Assembly (NCBI RefSeq): GCF_001870465.1
Contig: NZ_MDGK01000015.1
Span: 682,001-746,000 of the forward strand
Length of the DNA: 64,000 nt
Reading direction: 5' to 3'
Origin: Pseudomonas extremorientalis
GTDB lineage: Bacteria; Pseudomonadota; Gammaproteobacteria; Pseudomonadales; Pseudomonadaceae
Shown here: positions 1 to 8,808 of the stretch, one piece after another
Layout: each line of letters opens with the position of its first letter
Position numbering within the stretch: position 1 is the stretch's first letter
Position numbers and translations under genes: made by a program
Notes under the pieces: generated by a model
Database searches by the model: none
What the model saw: only the letters and a program-made list of their open reading frames with translations
What the model was told of the DNA's origin: nothing

Positions 1-918
1 GCCGACGAATGCGTGCAGTTGTTGCAGGTACGGCGCGGCGTGTTTCGGCCCGGTGAGGATGACCGGGAACGGCAGGTCACGGTTGTCCGGGTGCATCAGT
101 ATGCCCAGCAGGTAGAGGAATTCCTCTGCTGTACCGGCACCGCCCGGGAAGATGATGATGCCGTGGCCAACGCGCACGAACGCTTCCAGGCGCTTCTCGA
201 TGTCCGGCAAAATCACCAGCTCGTTGACGATTGGGTTTGGCGCCTCGGCCGCGATGATGCCTGGCTCGGTGAGACCCAGGTAGCGCCCGCCGGTAATCCG
301 CTGCTTGGCGTGGGAAATGGTCGCGCCTTTCATCGGACCTTTCATCACGCCAGGGCCGCAACCGGTGCACACGTCAAGGCTGCGCAGGCCCAGTTCGTGG
401 CCGACCTTCTTGGTGTATTTGTATTCTTCGGTATTGATCGAGTGCCCGCCCCAGCACACCACGATCTTCGGTTCGACACCCGGGCGCAGCGTACGGGCGT
501 TGCGCAGCAGGTGGAACACGTAGTCGGTGATGCCCTGGGAGTTGCTCAGGTCGATGCGCTGGCTGTCCAACTCGTTCTCGGTATAGACGATATCGCGCAG
601 GGCGCTGAACAGCATCTCGCGGGTGCTGGCGATCATTTCGCCATCGACAAAGGCGTCTGCCGGAGCGTTCAGCAGTTCAAGGCGCACGCCGCGGTCCTGT
701 TGGTGAATGCGCACTTCAAAATCTTTGTAGGCGTCGAGGATGGTCTTGGCGTTGTCGATGTGCGCGCCGGTGTTGAGGATCGCCAGGGCGCATTGGCGGA
801 ACAGGGTGTAGATGCTGCCGGTACCGGCTTCGCTCAGTTGCTGGACTTCACGTTGAGACAGGGTTTCGAGGCTGCCCTTGGGGCTGACGGAGGCATTGAT
901 GACGTGACGTTGGGGCAT
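1..918 (-). CDS. ppnN: PpnN-type nucleotide 5'-monophosphate nucleosidase (LOG family), 3' end outside window
   Basis: The reverse-strand reading frame starts at an ATG (918) and runs off the left edge after 306 codons, so the C-terminus is missing. The translation begins MPQRHVINASVSPKGSLETL, as in the long PpnN/YgdH proteins. It contains the LOG-family nucleotide-binding signature, a GGHS stretch near residue 155 and PGGAGTAEE near residue 280. Characterised family members hydrolyse purine nucleotide monophosphates to base plus ribose 5-phosphate and are regulated by (p)ppGpp in E. coli. Lysine-decarboxylase annotations of this family are historical errors. The function is inferred from the family and identity is good despite truncation. 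Confidence 0.85.
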   Translation of the reverse strand, partial: MPQRHVINASVSPKGSLETLSQREVQQLSEAGTGSIYTLFRQCALAILNTGAHIDNAKTILDAYKDFEVRIHQQDRGVRLELLNAPADAFVDGEMIASTREMLFSALRDIVYTENELDSQRIDLSNSQGITDYVFHLLRNARTLRPGVEPKIVVCWGGHSINTEEYKYTKKVGHELGLRSLDVCTGCGPGVMKGPMKGATISHAKQRITGGRYLGLTEPGIIAAEAPNPIVNELVILPDIEKRLEAFVRVGHGIIIFPGGAGTAEEFLYLLGILMHPDNRDLPFPVILTGPKHAAPYLQQLHAFVG

Positions 919-1068
919 TCTGATTCCTTGAAAGCGCAGCCACCGCACCCGCAAGGGGCCGCGATGGCTTGAGAATGATGGGCGCCGAATTCGGTCGCAC
1001 GAGACGGTTATTTACCTCAGGCGCAAGGCCCAGCGCAAATACCGTCCAGCACCATCATGCCGCAGAAC

Positions 1069-1893
1069 TCACTGAATCAGCTTCCAGTTTTTGTAGAAAA
1101 CCCGACGCAGGGTAAAGGCCATCCCGGCAAACCCAGCGATCACGGCGTTGAGCACCCGGGGCACCGGGGTCGGCCGCACGATATCGATAAACAGGCAGTA
1201 ACGCTTGGCATCGTTTTTGTTGAAAGACGCGTGCATCAGCGTGTCATCGAAAATAAACAGCGGGTCGTCATGCCAGTAGTGTTTGTGCTGGCCGACCTGG
1301 ATGTAGACGCCCTCGTGATGCGGTGCCGGGGCCATGTTGTAGAGCACGCGGAACATCATGCGCAGGGGGCCGAAGTGGAAGGAGGTCGAGCGGTTTTCGT
1401 TGAACACGGACACGCCGATGGTCTTCACGAACGGCAGTTTTTTGCGCAGTTCCGGAATGTCGAGGGTCGTTTCAATGGGCTGGCCGTACCACTGGAAAAA
1501 CAACATGCCGCGCTTTTTCTCGGCCATGCGTTCGTTCAGGTAACCGATGATTTCATCCTTATGAGCCATGGCGTTTTCGATCACCCGTTGCAGGTCTTCA
1601 CGCCAGGCCGGCGGCAGATCGTCCATCCGGTAAACGTGTCGGTTACGCCAGCTCAACAGATCGAACAGGGTGTTGAACGGCGCCAGCAGCCACGTGTTAC
1701 GTCCACTGCCAATAAAGTACTTCTTGGCGGTGGGCGCGTCATACAGGCCATTGCGCAGGAAGTCGTAAATGCCGCAGATCACCACCAGCCCGAGAAATAC
1801 CAAAGTGGTTTCCGGGAAAATATCCATAATCAGCAGCACGCCGAATACCCAGGCGACCGATACCGCTTTTTTACGCAAAGCAGGCTTTTTCAT
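1069..1893 (-). CDS. Aspartyl/asparaginyl beta-hydroxylase-family membrane dioxygenase (LpxO-like)
   Basis: The protein has 274 aa from the ATG at 1893, preceded by GGAG; an upstream in-frame start at 2028 would add 45 unlikely residues. Two hydrophobic segments occupy roughly residues 10-50 and another lies near the C-terminus. Between them is a domain resembling Fe(II)/2-oxoglutarate Asp/Asn beta-hydroxylases, with IFDDTLMHASFN (second iron ligand His) followed by DIVRP. LpxO members of this family hydroxylate the 2-position of a lipid A acyl chain at the inner membrane. Unusually, the R-x-H motif that normally gives the first iron ligand reads FRVLY here, so catalysis is uncertain. The gene is divergent from fabV. 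The substrate is not determined by the sequence. Confidence 0.65.
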   Translation of the reverse strand: MKKPALRKKAVSVAWVFGVLLIMDIFPETTLVFLGLVVICGIYDFLRNGLYDAPTAKKYFIGSGRNTWLLAPFNTLFDLLSWRNRHVYRMDDLPPAWREDLQRVIENAMAHKDEIIGYLNERMAEKKRGMLFFQWYGQPIETTLDIPELRKKLPFVKTIGVSVFNENRSTSFHFGPLRMMFRVLYNMAPAPHHEGVYIQVGQHKHYWHDDPLFIFDDTLMHASFNKNDAKRYCLFIDIVRPTPVPRVLNAVIAGFAGMAFTLRRVFYKNWKLIQ

Positions 1894-2203
1894 GAAACTC
1901 AGCTCCAGCAGGACGCCATTCGACAGGTCCGGATCCGTGGCCGCGAGTGGTGGGGGTTTTGAAACATATTGAAACAGCTGCGCCATCATAAGCCGTTCCA
2001 CGACGCGTAGGCGTTTTAAATATTGCAAAATTGTGAAGGCTCACTAGGGTTTTTAACCCTGGTAGTGTTGAGCGGATTGGATTTTGTAAACGGAAGATTT
2101 GCGACTATCGTGACGCTTCGGTTTTTTGGACGTCATAGACCGGTACGATTGAAGTTGAATGGCCACCACTGGCCTTCGGCACCTTGGAAGAGGCAGAAAT
2201 TTT
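1894..2203. promoter_or_regulatory. Divergent intergenic region with a hairpin upstream of fabV
   Basis: This 310-base gap separates the dioxygenase gene from fabV and must hold both promoters. An interrupted inverted repeat lies at 2042-2067: CACTA GGGTT ttt AACCC tgg TAGTG, giving ten paired positions around a three-base bulge. The region is A+T-rich around 2010-2040. No confident -35/-10 pair was identified. The fabV ribosome-binding site is the GAGG at about 2189-2192. No gene is seen here. Confidence 0.45.
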
Positions 2204-3397
2204 ATGATCATCAAACCGCGGGTTCGTGGTTTCATCTGTGTGACCGCTCACCCTGTTGGCTGTGAAGCGAACGTCAAGGAACAGATCGACTACGTGACCC
2301 AACACGGCGTCATCGAAGGCGGCCCGAAAAAGGTGCTGGTCCTCGGTGCTTCCACCGGCTACGGCCTGGCCGCGCGCATCAGTGCCGCGTTTGGTTGTGG
2401 CGCCGACACCCTGGGCGTGTTTTTTGAGAAAGAAGGCGAAGAAGGCAAGCTGAGCTCCGCCGGCTGGTACAACAGCGCCGCGTTCGAGAAGTTTGCCGTC
2501 GAAAAAGGCCTGTACGCCAAGAGCATCAACGGCGACGCGTTTTCCGACGAGATCAAGCGCCTGACCATCGAAACCATCAAGAAAGACTTGGGCAAGATCG
2601 ACCTGGTTGTCTACAGCCTGGCCGCGCCTCGCCGTACCGACCCGCAAGGCGTGGTGCACAACTCCACCCTCAAGCCGATCGGCAAGGCCGTGACCCTGCG
2701 CGGCATCAACACCGACAAAGGCGTTGTGGTCGACACCACCCTGGAGCCAGCGACCCAGGAAGAAATCGACGGCACCGTGAAAGTCATGGGTGGCGAAGAC
2801 TGGCAGCTGTGGATCGACGCCCTGCGTGACGCCGACGTCCTGGCCGAAGGCGCCAAGACCACTGCGTTTACCTACCTTGGCGAGAAGCTGACCCAGGACA
2901 TCTACTGGAACGGCTCCATCGGCGAAGCCAAGAAAGACCTCGACAAGAAAGTCCTGACCCTGCGCGACAACCTCGCCGCGCTCAAGGGCGACGCCCGTGT
3001 GTCGGTGCTCAAGGCCGTGGTCACCCAGGCCAGCTCCGCTATCCCGATCATGCCGCTGTACCTGTCGCTGCTGTTCAAAGTGATGAAAGAACAGGGCACC
3101 CACGAAGGTTGCATCGAGCAGGTCTATGGCCTGTTCAAGGACAGCCTGTACGGCAAAGAGCCGAAGCTCGACGCCGACGGCCGCCTGCGTGCCGACCTGG
3201 CCGAACTGGAACCGAAAGTCCAGGACGCCGTGGCGGCCCTGTGGAACCAGGTCACCGACGAAAACGTCAACGAGATCAGCGATTTCGCCGGCTACAAGGC
3301 TGAGTTTCTGCGTTTGTTCGGCTTTGAAGTCGACGGCGTGGACTACGAGGCTGACGTGAATCCTACCGTGAAGATTAACGGTCTGATCTCGGCGTAA
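2204..3397 (+). CDS. fabV: Trans-2-enoyl-ACP/CoA reductase FabV
   Basis: FabV carries out the last, NADH-dependent reduction of each fatty-acid elongation cycle in the cytosol. This isozyme is insensitive to triclosan and confers resistance in P. aeruginosa. The product is 397 aa, the normal family length. The N-terminus [12 protein letters not shown] is typical, the Rossmann motif is GASTGYGLA near residues 48-56, and the FabV active-site pattern Tyr-X8-Lys is seen at Y234/K243 ([11 protein letters not shown]). The ATG at 2204 was chosen because it has GAGG upstream and matches the family start. The gene appears monocistronic, with a terminator directly downstream. Confidence 0.96.
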   Translation: MIIKPRVRGFICVTAHPVGCEANVKEQIDYVTQHGVIEGGPKKVLVLGASTGYGLAARISAAFGCGADTLGVFFEKEGEEGKLSSAGWYNSAAFEKFAVEKGLYAKSINGDAFSDEIKRLTIETIKKDLGKIDLVVYSLAAPRRTDPQGVVHNSTLKPIGKAVTLRGINTDKGVVVDTTLEPATQEEIDGTVKVMGGEDWQLWIDALRDADVLAEGAKTTAFTYLGEKLTQDIYWNGSIGEAKKDLDKKVLTLRDNLAALKGDARVSVLKAVVTQASSAIPIMPLYLSLLFKVMKEQGTHEGCIEQVYGLFKDSLYGKEPKLDADGRLRADLAELEPKVQDAVAALWNQVTDENVNEISDFAGYKAEFLRLFGFEVDGVDYEADVNPTVKINGLISA

Positions 3398-3410
3398 CGA
3401 TCTGGGCCGA

Positions 3411-3448
3411 CAGCAGTCTCCATAACCCTGTTATGAGGCTGCTGTTTT
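3411..3448 (+). terminator. Rho-independent terminator of fabV
   Basis: A long hairpin with arms CAGCAGtCTCcATAAC and GTTATGAGgCTGCTG (3411-3444) is followed by TTTT. It lies 14 bases after the fabV stop. It may also limit read-through from the opposing ExoY-like gene, whose stop is at 3467. Confidence 0.8.
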
Positions 3449-3466
3449 GTTGACGCCCTGGCGTGT

Positions 3467-4690
3467 TCAGCCTTGGTTGAACCGCTGTTGGGCTTTGACG
3501 AAGTCAGAACGCCTGATGCTCACTATTTCTTTCTCCCAAAGCGGATTCATCGGAACGTGATAGCCGCTGTCCTTGGCTGTTTTGACCAGCTCCGCCATGT
3601 CTTGGCTGTCGTTGATCATGCAGATTTCATCGAACCGTCCCAGTTTGACTGGCAGAAAGAAGGTTGCCGGGTAGTTAGCGTCGACGTCCGTCGCCGGGCT
3701 GCCGGAGTCCGCATTGTGGTGTACCACCCGCTCTCCGTTACCGACCAATCGATGATTGATCAACGCTATCATCTGCTTTATCCGTGACGTGGCGTTACCC
3801 AAGTCGGGGTCTTCCTTTTGATAGAAACGGGCGGCGCTTTCATAGTCTGCACGCAGCGCTTCGGGCACCTGAAAACAGCCAGTGATTGAGTGTCGATGCC
3901 TGTAGCTGTCGATCCGTTGTGTGAAAACACTGTGCGCCACATCGGGCACCGGGATTTTATCCTGAGGGCCAAAATCGCTGATGTGAGGCGCCACCATGTG
4001 CAGGTCATAATCGGCGGTCAACGCCTTGCCACCGGCGTGTTTCGCCAGGACTTCAACCGGTACTCCCTCATGGGTGATGAGGTAGCTGTCTTCTGACGCA
4101 GATGTGCGTCTACCTTCAAATGCATACTGCTGTCGACTGGGGCCTTGGGCACTGAAACGCAGTGCTTCTTCGTGGGGCCTTGTTGCCAACTGGGCAATGT
4201 GTCCGAGTTTTATCAGTTCGCCGATACGCTCGCCCGAGATCTCCAAGGGGACCGCGACAGCGTGCCCGTCGCGAATGCATGCCTGGATTTGCTCATTGGC
4301 GCTGGTCACTTTGGCGGGGGCGTCCTCCTTGAATTTTTCAAGCTTGCTGAACGCCTGGTTCGTACAGATCAGGCCAGCTTGCGGTCCCCAGTCGGCACTT
4401 TTTCCTTTGATGTGAAAGTCCTTGGTGGGGTGACCGGCCGCTATCATCCCGGTAGCCACGGTTTCTACAGGGCGTACGCCAATGATGGAATTGGTGGCCG
4501 CTGCGATGTTCTGCAGGGGAACAAGGTGGCTCGGTACTATTCCCGTCCGCTCCTTGGCACGTTCAAATGCGTCGATGATCGAGCTGTTCGCCGCTTGGAC
4601 GGTGCCGGTCGACTGAGTGGCTTGAGCGCCCAGCAGTGTGTGCAGGCTTAGCGCGGAAGGTGAAATGACAGGGGAGATGATGTCGCTCAT
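3467..4690 (-). CDS. ExoY-like nucleotidyl cyclase (candidate type III secreted effector)
   Basis: The 407-aa protein belongs to the anthrax edema factor/ExoY adenylate cyclase family. P. aeruginosa ExoY (378 aa) is a type III effector that, activated by host F-actin, makes cyclic nucleotides in eukaryotic cells. The family's key residues are present: Lys90 and Lys97 seven apart in PTKDFHIKGKSADWGPQAG, the metal-binding pair D227/D229 in TADYDL, the catalytic-loop His in VVHHNAD (324/325), and N339 in DANYPATF. The first 45 residues are rich in Ser, Thr and Ala and lack a Sec signal, as in type III effectors. The start at 4690 follows GGAG; an ATG at 4708 is less likely. No secretion genes or chaperone lie nearby. 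Activator and host role are inferred. Confidence 0.88.
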   Translation of the reverse strand: MSDIISPVISPSALSLHTLLGAQATQSTGTVQAANSSIIDAFERAKERTGIVPSHLVPLQNIAAATNSIIGVRPVETVATGMIAAGHPTKDFHIKGKSADWGPQAGLICTNQAFSKLEKFKEDAPAKVTSANEQIQACIRDGHAVAVPLEISGERIGELIKLGHIAQLATRPHEEALRFSAQGPSRQQYAFEGRRTSASEDSYLITHEGVPVEVLAKHAGGKALTADYDLHMVAPHISDFGPQDKIPVPDVAHSVFTQRIDSYRHRHSITGCFQVPEALRADYESAARFYQKEDPDLGNATSRIKQMIALINHRLVGNGERVVHHNADSGSPATDVDANYPATFFLPVKLGRFDEICMINDSQDMAELVKTAKDSGYHVPMNPLWEKEIVSIRRSDFVKAQQRFNQG

Positions 4691-4985
4691 TGAGTTGCTC
4701 CAAGTCATGTTTTATCGGCATGTTGGATGATTCCTTCCGGAACAGAGCATTCCCTCGATTACACAGCGCGACACTAGAGACATTTTGTGCGCGGGGGGTG
4801 AAAGAAGTACTACAGGCTGTATGAAGCCGATCTGCAACGGAAGGTTCAGGCCTGAATGCATGGGCGTTGCAGCGATACCTGTTGTGCGTGAGCCGGAAAA
4901 TTATCGGAGCGGTCCTACGCCTGCTTACTTGCCGACGCAGGTCACCGGTATGAGACTGATGCAGCACATTAATTGGGAGGAGCGT
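4691..4985. other. Divergent intergenic region between the ExoY-like gene and the HAD gene
   Basis: This 295-base gap has no credible gene and must hold both promoters. I looked on the reverse strand for a HrpL box (GGAACC, spacer, CCAC) or a clear ExsA-type site in front of the ExoY-like gene and saw neither. The HAD gene has a strong ribosome-binding site, GGGAGGAG, at 4975-4982. Confidence 0.4.
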
Positions 4986-5609
4986 ATGACAATTCGTGCA
5001 GTGGTTTTTGATTTCGGCGGTGTCCTGTTTGATTGGAGCCCGCAGCACCTGTACCGCAAGCTGATTGCCGATGATCACGAGCGACAATGGTTTCTCGACC
5101 ACATCTGCACCCAGGCCTGGAACACCGAGCAGGACGCCGGTCGCTCCCTGGCCGAAGGCACCCGCAGCCTGATCGAGCAGTACCCGCATCATGAGCGCTT
5201 GATTCAAGCCTATTACGACCGTTGGCACGAGATGCTGCGAGGGCCGTTGCCGGAAGGCGTGGCGATCCTCGAAGCGTTGCACCGAGCCGATATACCGTTG
5301 TTCGGGCTTACCAACTGGTCTGCCGAGACGTTTCCCTATGCGCGGGCCAACTACCCGTTCCTGCAGTATTTTCGCGACATCGTGGTGTCCGGCGAGTTGA
5401 AACTGATCAAGCCGGACGCGGCGATCTACCACGCCAGCCTCAGTCAGGTACGGGCCCAGTTGCCGGATATCCAGCCCTCTGAAGTGGTGTTTATCGATGA
5501 CGTTGCCGGCAATATCGAAGCGGCCATCGCTCTGGGCTGGCAGGGGATTCACCATGTGTCTGCCGCGCGCACGGCAGCGCAGTTGCGTGAGTTGGGCGTG
5601 GGCTTCTAG
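4986..5609 (+). CDS. HAD-superfamily hydrolase (haloacid dehalogenase-like, YihX type)
   Basis: The cytosolic phosphatase-like protein has 207 aa. HAD motif I is FDFGGVLFDW (residues 8-17); the second motif-I acidic residue is replaced by Gly (DFGG rather than DxD), which is typical of the YihX/epoxide-hydrolase-N subgroup. Motif II is LTNWS, motif III includes the lysine of ELKLIKPD, and motif IV is FIDDVAGN. Family members include alpha-D-glucose-1-phosphate phosphatase, but the substrate here is unknown. The ATG at 4986 is preceded by GGGAGGAG. The stop overlaps that of the opposing LysR gene in the four bases CTAG. Confidence 0.8.
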   Translation: MTIRAVVFDFGGVLFDWSPQHLYRKLIADDHERQWFLDHICTQAWNTEQDAGRSLAEGTRSLIEQYPHHERLIQAYYDRWHEMLRGPLPEGVAILEALHRADIPLFGLTNWSAETFPYARANYPFLQYFRDIVVSGELKLIKPDAAIYHASLSQVRAQLPDIQPSEVVFIDDVAGNIEAAIALGWQGIHHVSAARTAAQLRELGVGF

Positions 5610-6511
5610 CGCGCCCACTTTTCCATGGCGAAATCCACGAAGGCGCGCAGCTTGGGCAGGCGATAACGGTCCTGGCCGTAGAGCAGATGCATGGGGCGGC
5701 TGGGCAGTCGATAGGTAGTCAACAGGGCCACCAGTTTGCCGCTCTCCAGGTCCGGTTGTACCAGGGCATCGGCCAGCATGATGATGCCCATGCCGTTGAC
5801 GGCTGCCTGGCGCAAGCCTTGCGAGCTGTTGATGGTCAATGAGCCGGACACCGGTACTTCCACCTCGCCGCTATCGTCGGTCATGCGCCAGAGTTTTTCG
5901 GTGTCGCGCCAATTGTCATTTGCCGGGTAGGCGAACGCCAGGCAGTCATGCTGCCTGAGGTCCTCGGGTGTCGAAGGCGTGCCGCGTCGCGCCAGGTAAG
6001 CAGGTGACGCGCAGAGGGTGAGGGTGTAGTCCTGCATGGGCCGTGCGATCAGGCTCGATGTTTCCAGTTCGCCAAGACGTATCGCCACGTCGAAGCCGCT
6101 GTCAACCAAGTCCATCCGCTCATTGCTCAACACCACGTACAGGTTGATCAGCGGATAGCGCCGGGAAAATTCGCTCAAGGCCGGTGTAAGGCGTTCGGTG
6201 CCGAATACGGGGGGCGCGGTGATGCGCAGGGTGCCCTTGGGGACATCGCTATGGGCTTGTTCGGCCAGTTGCTCGGAGTCGGCCACCAAGCCCAGCACTT
6301 CCAGGCAGCGCTGGTAATACTGCCCGCCGAATTCCGTGAGGCTCTGTTTGCGCGTGGTGCGCTTGAGCAGGCTGACGCCAAGGCGTTGTTCCAGCGCGCG
6401 CAAGTGGTTGCCGACCATGGTGGTCGACATCCCGCAGGCTTGGGCTGCGGCGGTCATGCTGCCAGTCTCGACCACCTTCACGTACACCGACATTGCCTGG
6501 AACAGATCCAT
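5606..6511 (-). CDS. LysR-family transcriptional regulator
   Basis: The DNA-binding regulator has 301 aa. The N-terminal winged helix reads [20 protein letters not shown] with [12 protein letters not shown] downstream, and a PBP2-type effector domain fills the remainder. The start chosen is the ATG at 6511 (MDLFQAM), which matches the usual start of this CrgA-like subgroup; an in-frame codon at 6535 would add eight residues. It is divergent from the ArgD-like aminotransferase with about 100 bases between starts, so that gene is a plausible target. Its 3' end shares CTAG with the HAD gene. The effector is unknown. Confidence 0.88.
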   Translation of the reverse strand: MDLFQAMSVYVKVVETGSMTAAAQACGMSTTMVGNHLRALEQRLGVSLLKRTTRKQSLTEFGGQYYQRCLEVLGLVADSEQLAEQAHSDVPKGTLRITAPPVFGTERLTPALSEFSRRYPLINLYVVLSNERMDLVDSGFDVAIRLGELETSSLIARPMQDYTLTLCASPAYLARRGTPSTPEDLRQHDCLAFAYPANDNWRDTEKLWRMTDDSGEVEVPVSGSLTINSSQGLRQAAVNGMGIIMLADALVQPDLESGKLVALLTTYRLPSRPMHLLYGQDRYRLPKLRAFVDFAMEKWAR

Positions 6512-6612
6512 TATCAAGCCCTGGTTTAAAGTCATTGCAGAAATGTGCAGTTTATCCAGCTCAGGTGGCTAACGATACTGAAGCCATCACAACGATGCAC
6601 TGGAGCCGCACC

Positions 6613-7791
6613 ATGACCGCCGCCTGCTTGATGACCACTTACCAACCCCTGGCGCTGAGCTTTACCCGCGGCCTGGGCACGCGCCTGTGGGACCAGCAGG
6701 GCCGTGAATACCTGGATGCGGTGGCCGGTGTGGCGGTGACCAATGTCGGCCATTCGCACCCCAGGTTGGTGACGGCCATCAGCGAGCAGGCTGGCTTGTT
6801 GTTGCATACCTCCAACCTCTACAGCATCGACTGGCAACAACGGCTGGCCCAACGCCTGACTCAACTGTCTGGCCTCGACCGGGCCTTCTTCAACAACTCC
6901 GGTGCCGAGGCCAACGAAACAGCGCTGAAACTGGCGCGGCTGCATGGCTGGAAAAAAGGCATTGAAGAACCGTTGGTGGTGGTGATGGAAAATGCTTTTC
7001 ACGGCCGTACGCTCGGCACCATGGCTGCCAGTGACGGGCCGTCGGTACGCCTGGGTTTCCAGCGCTTGCCGGGGGACTTTCTCAAGGTGGGCTTTGGCGA
7101 TCTGGCTGCGCTTGAGGCAATCACCCAGACGTTTGGCGCGCGGATCGCAGCGGTCCTGCTGGAACCGATCCAGGGTGAAAGCGGCGTACTGCCGGCACCA
7201 CCGGGCTACCTGAAAGCCCTGCGTGATCACTGCACCCGCCATGGCTGGTTGATGATGCTCGATGAAATCCAGACCGGCATTGGGCGCACCGGCGCCTGGT
7301 TTGCCTTCCAGCATGAAGGCATCGTCCCGGACGTGATGACCCTGGCCAAGGGCCTCGGCAACGGCGTACCCATCGGCGCCTGCCTGGCGCGGGCCGGTGT
7401 GGCCCAGTTGTTTACGCCGGGCAGCCATGGCAGCACCTTCGGCGGCAACCCGTTGGCGTGTCGCGTGGGGTGCACCGTGCTGGACATTATCGAAGAACAA
7501 GGTTTGCTGCAGAACGCGGCGCTACAGGGCGAGCGCTTGCTGGCGCGGTTGCGGGTGGAACTGGGTGAGCACCCGCACGTCCTGGCGATTCGTGGGCAGG
7601 GGTTGATGATCGGGATCGAACTGGCGAGCCCTTATCGTGACCTGGCCCAGCGCGCGGCCCAGGAACACGGCCTGCTGATCAACGTGACGCGGGGCAAGGT
7701 CATTCGGCTGCTGCCGCCGCTGACCCTGGCTGCCAAGGAGGTCGAGATGATCGTGCGGGCCATTACCCGGCTACTGGATCAGGCCCGTTGA
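6613..7791 (+). CDS. Class III PLP aminotransferase, ArgD-like (acetylornithine aminotransferase family)
   Basis: The protein has 392 aa, the usual length for ArgD/AruC enzymes. Visible features are the PLP phosphate-binding [14 protein letters not shown], the Asp of [14 protein letters not shown] that pairs with the pyridine nitrogen, and the Schiff-base Lys in TLAKGLGNG. It probably transfers the omega-amino group of an acetylornithine- or ornithine-like substrate to 2-oxoglutarate. It is not linked to other arginine genes, so it is more likely an accessory paralogue than the main argD. The start at 6613 has GGAG upstream; a start at 6493 would run into the divergent regulator. The 3' end overlaps punR by 29 bases, in convergent orientation. 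Confidence 0.82.
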   Translation: MTAACLMTTYQPLALSFTRGLGTRLWDQQGREYLDAVAGVAVTNVGHSHPRLVTAISEQAGLLLHTSNLYSIDWQQRLAQRLTQLSGLDRAFFNNSGAEANETALKLARLHGWKKGIEEPLVVVMENAFHGRTLGTMAASDGPSVRLGFQRLPGDFLKVGFGDLAALEAITQTFGARIAAVLLEPIQGESGVLPAPPGYLKALRDHCTRHGWLMMLDEIQTGIGRTGAWFAFQHEGIVPDVMTLAKGLGNGVPIGACLARAGVAQLFTPGSHGSTFGGNPLACRVGCTVLDIIEEQGLLQNAALQGERLLARLRVELGEHPHVLAIRGQGLMIGIELASPYRDLAQRAAQEHGLLINVTRGKVIRLLPPLTLAAKEVEMIVRAITRLLDQAR

Positions 7792-8686
7792 GCCATTCCT
7801 GGTTCAGGGTTTCGGTATCGCCCAGATACTCCAGCAGCCAGGCCATGGCCGGGGACAGCCTGTCCTGTGCCCAGGCCACACACGACGGGCTGGCAGGAAA
7901 CGGCCGGCTCAATTGCAGCGCCACTAATTCCCCGCGCTCGATCCACGGCAGCACCTGATGCGCCGGCGCCATGCCGACGCACAGGCCATCACGCAAGCAA
8001 TCGAGGGCCGATGACCAGTTCGGCACCACCAGCCGACGCTGGTTATCCAGGGTCCAGGTGTCGCGTTTGGGCAGGTTGCGCGATGTATCGGTCATGCACA
8101 ACGAGGCGAAGGGGCGCAGTTGATCGTCACTCAGCAAGCCTTCGACGCTGGCCAACGGGTGGCGCGCACTGACCACACACAGCCAATTCAACAACCCCAT
8201 GTCGCGAAAGGTGAAGCGGCTGGCCACCGGCACCGCGCTGGTGGCGCCGATCACGATGTCGGTGCGCTCATCCGCCAGGGCATCCCACACGCCGTTGTAC
8301 ACCTCGTATTCCAGCAACAGCTCGACCTCGGGAAACTGCCGGTAGAAATCAATGACCAACTGCCGGCAGCGCTGGGGTTTGACGATGGAATCCACCGCCA
8401 CCTTCAACTGGCCACTCCAGCCGTTGGCCACTTGCTGGCAAAGGCGTCGGGTGCCGAGCATTTTTTTCATCACGCCACGGGCTTCGTCGATAAACAGCCG
8501 GCCGGCCGGCGTCAGCTCGACGTCCCGGTGGCGCCGCACAAACAACGGCACTGCCAGCCATTCCTCGATCTGACGCACCGTATAGCTGATGGCCGACGGC
8601 ACCCGGTGCAGTTCCTGGGCAGCTGCGCTGAAGCTGCCATGACGCGCGACTGCATCGACAACGTCCAGCGAATATTCGGACCACAT
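7763..8686 (-). CDS. punR: LysR-type regulator PunR (YdhB-like)
   Basis: The regulator has 307 aa. Its first 60 residues ([20 protein letters not shown], then [18 protein letters not shown]) are almost those of E. coli PunR as I remember that sequence, and C-terminal blocks such as [12 protein letters not shown] also agree. In E. coli PunR activates the divergent purine transporter gene punC in response to adenosine or related purines. Here too a PunC-like gene lies divergently, 122 bases away, which supports the same role. The start at 8686 has GAAGG upstream; a TTG at 8701 is less likely. The downstream end overlaps the aminotransferase gene. Confidence 0.85.
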   Translation of the reverse strand: MWSEYSLDVVDAVARHGSFSAAAQELHRVPSAISYTVRQIEEWLAVPLFVRRHRDVELTPAGRLFIDEARGVMKKMLGTRRLCQQVANGWSGQLKVAVDSIVKPQRCRQLVIDFYRQFPEVELLLEYEVYNGVWDALADERTDIVIGATSAVPVASRFTFRDMGLLNWLCVVSARHPLASVEGLLSDDQLRPFASLCMTDTSRNLPKRDTWTLDNQRRLVVPNWSSALDCLRDGLCVGMAPAHQVLPWIERGELVALQLSRPFPASPSCVAWAQDRLSPAMAWLLEYLGDTETLNQEWLNGPDPVAG

Positions 8687-8708
8687 GGCGATTGCCTTCA
8701 AATTTATT

Positions 8709-8731
8709 GATAAGAGTATCCAATTATTATC
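8709..8731. promoter_or_regulatory. Candidate PunR operator in the punR-punC intergenic region
   Basis: The interrupted palindrome GATAA-N13-TTATC lies in an A+T-rich patch between the divergent genes, just upstream of punR. Its dimensions fit a LysR-type site. Assignment to PunR rests on location only. Confidence 0.35.
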
Positions 8732-8808
8732 GCTTCACACCAAAACTGTCAGCTTCATAATGGGCGCCAGTCAGCAAATAGTTTGATGGCAGGATCAACA
8801 AGGCTTCA

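Noticed and set aside
13..972. Long forward reading frame opposite ppnN
   Set aside because: It is a G+C-driven shadow of the reverse-strand nucleosidase gene, which has clear motifs. The same applies to the long antisense frames over fabV, gyrA, the dpp-type operon and rpsA.
4691..4985. HrpL or ExsA box in front of the ExoY-like gene
   Set aside because: No GGAACC-spacer-CCAC pair and no convincing ExsA site could be seen. The regulator remains unknown.
4563..5618. 351-codon reverse frame across the ExoY-like promoter region and the HAD gene
   Set aside because: It overlaps two well-supported genes, has no recognisable domain and no ribosome site. It is opposite HAD codons.
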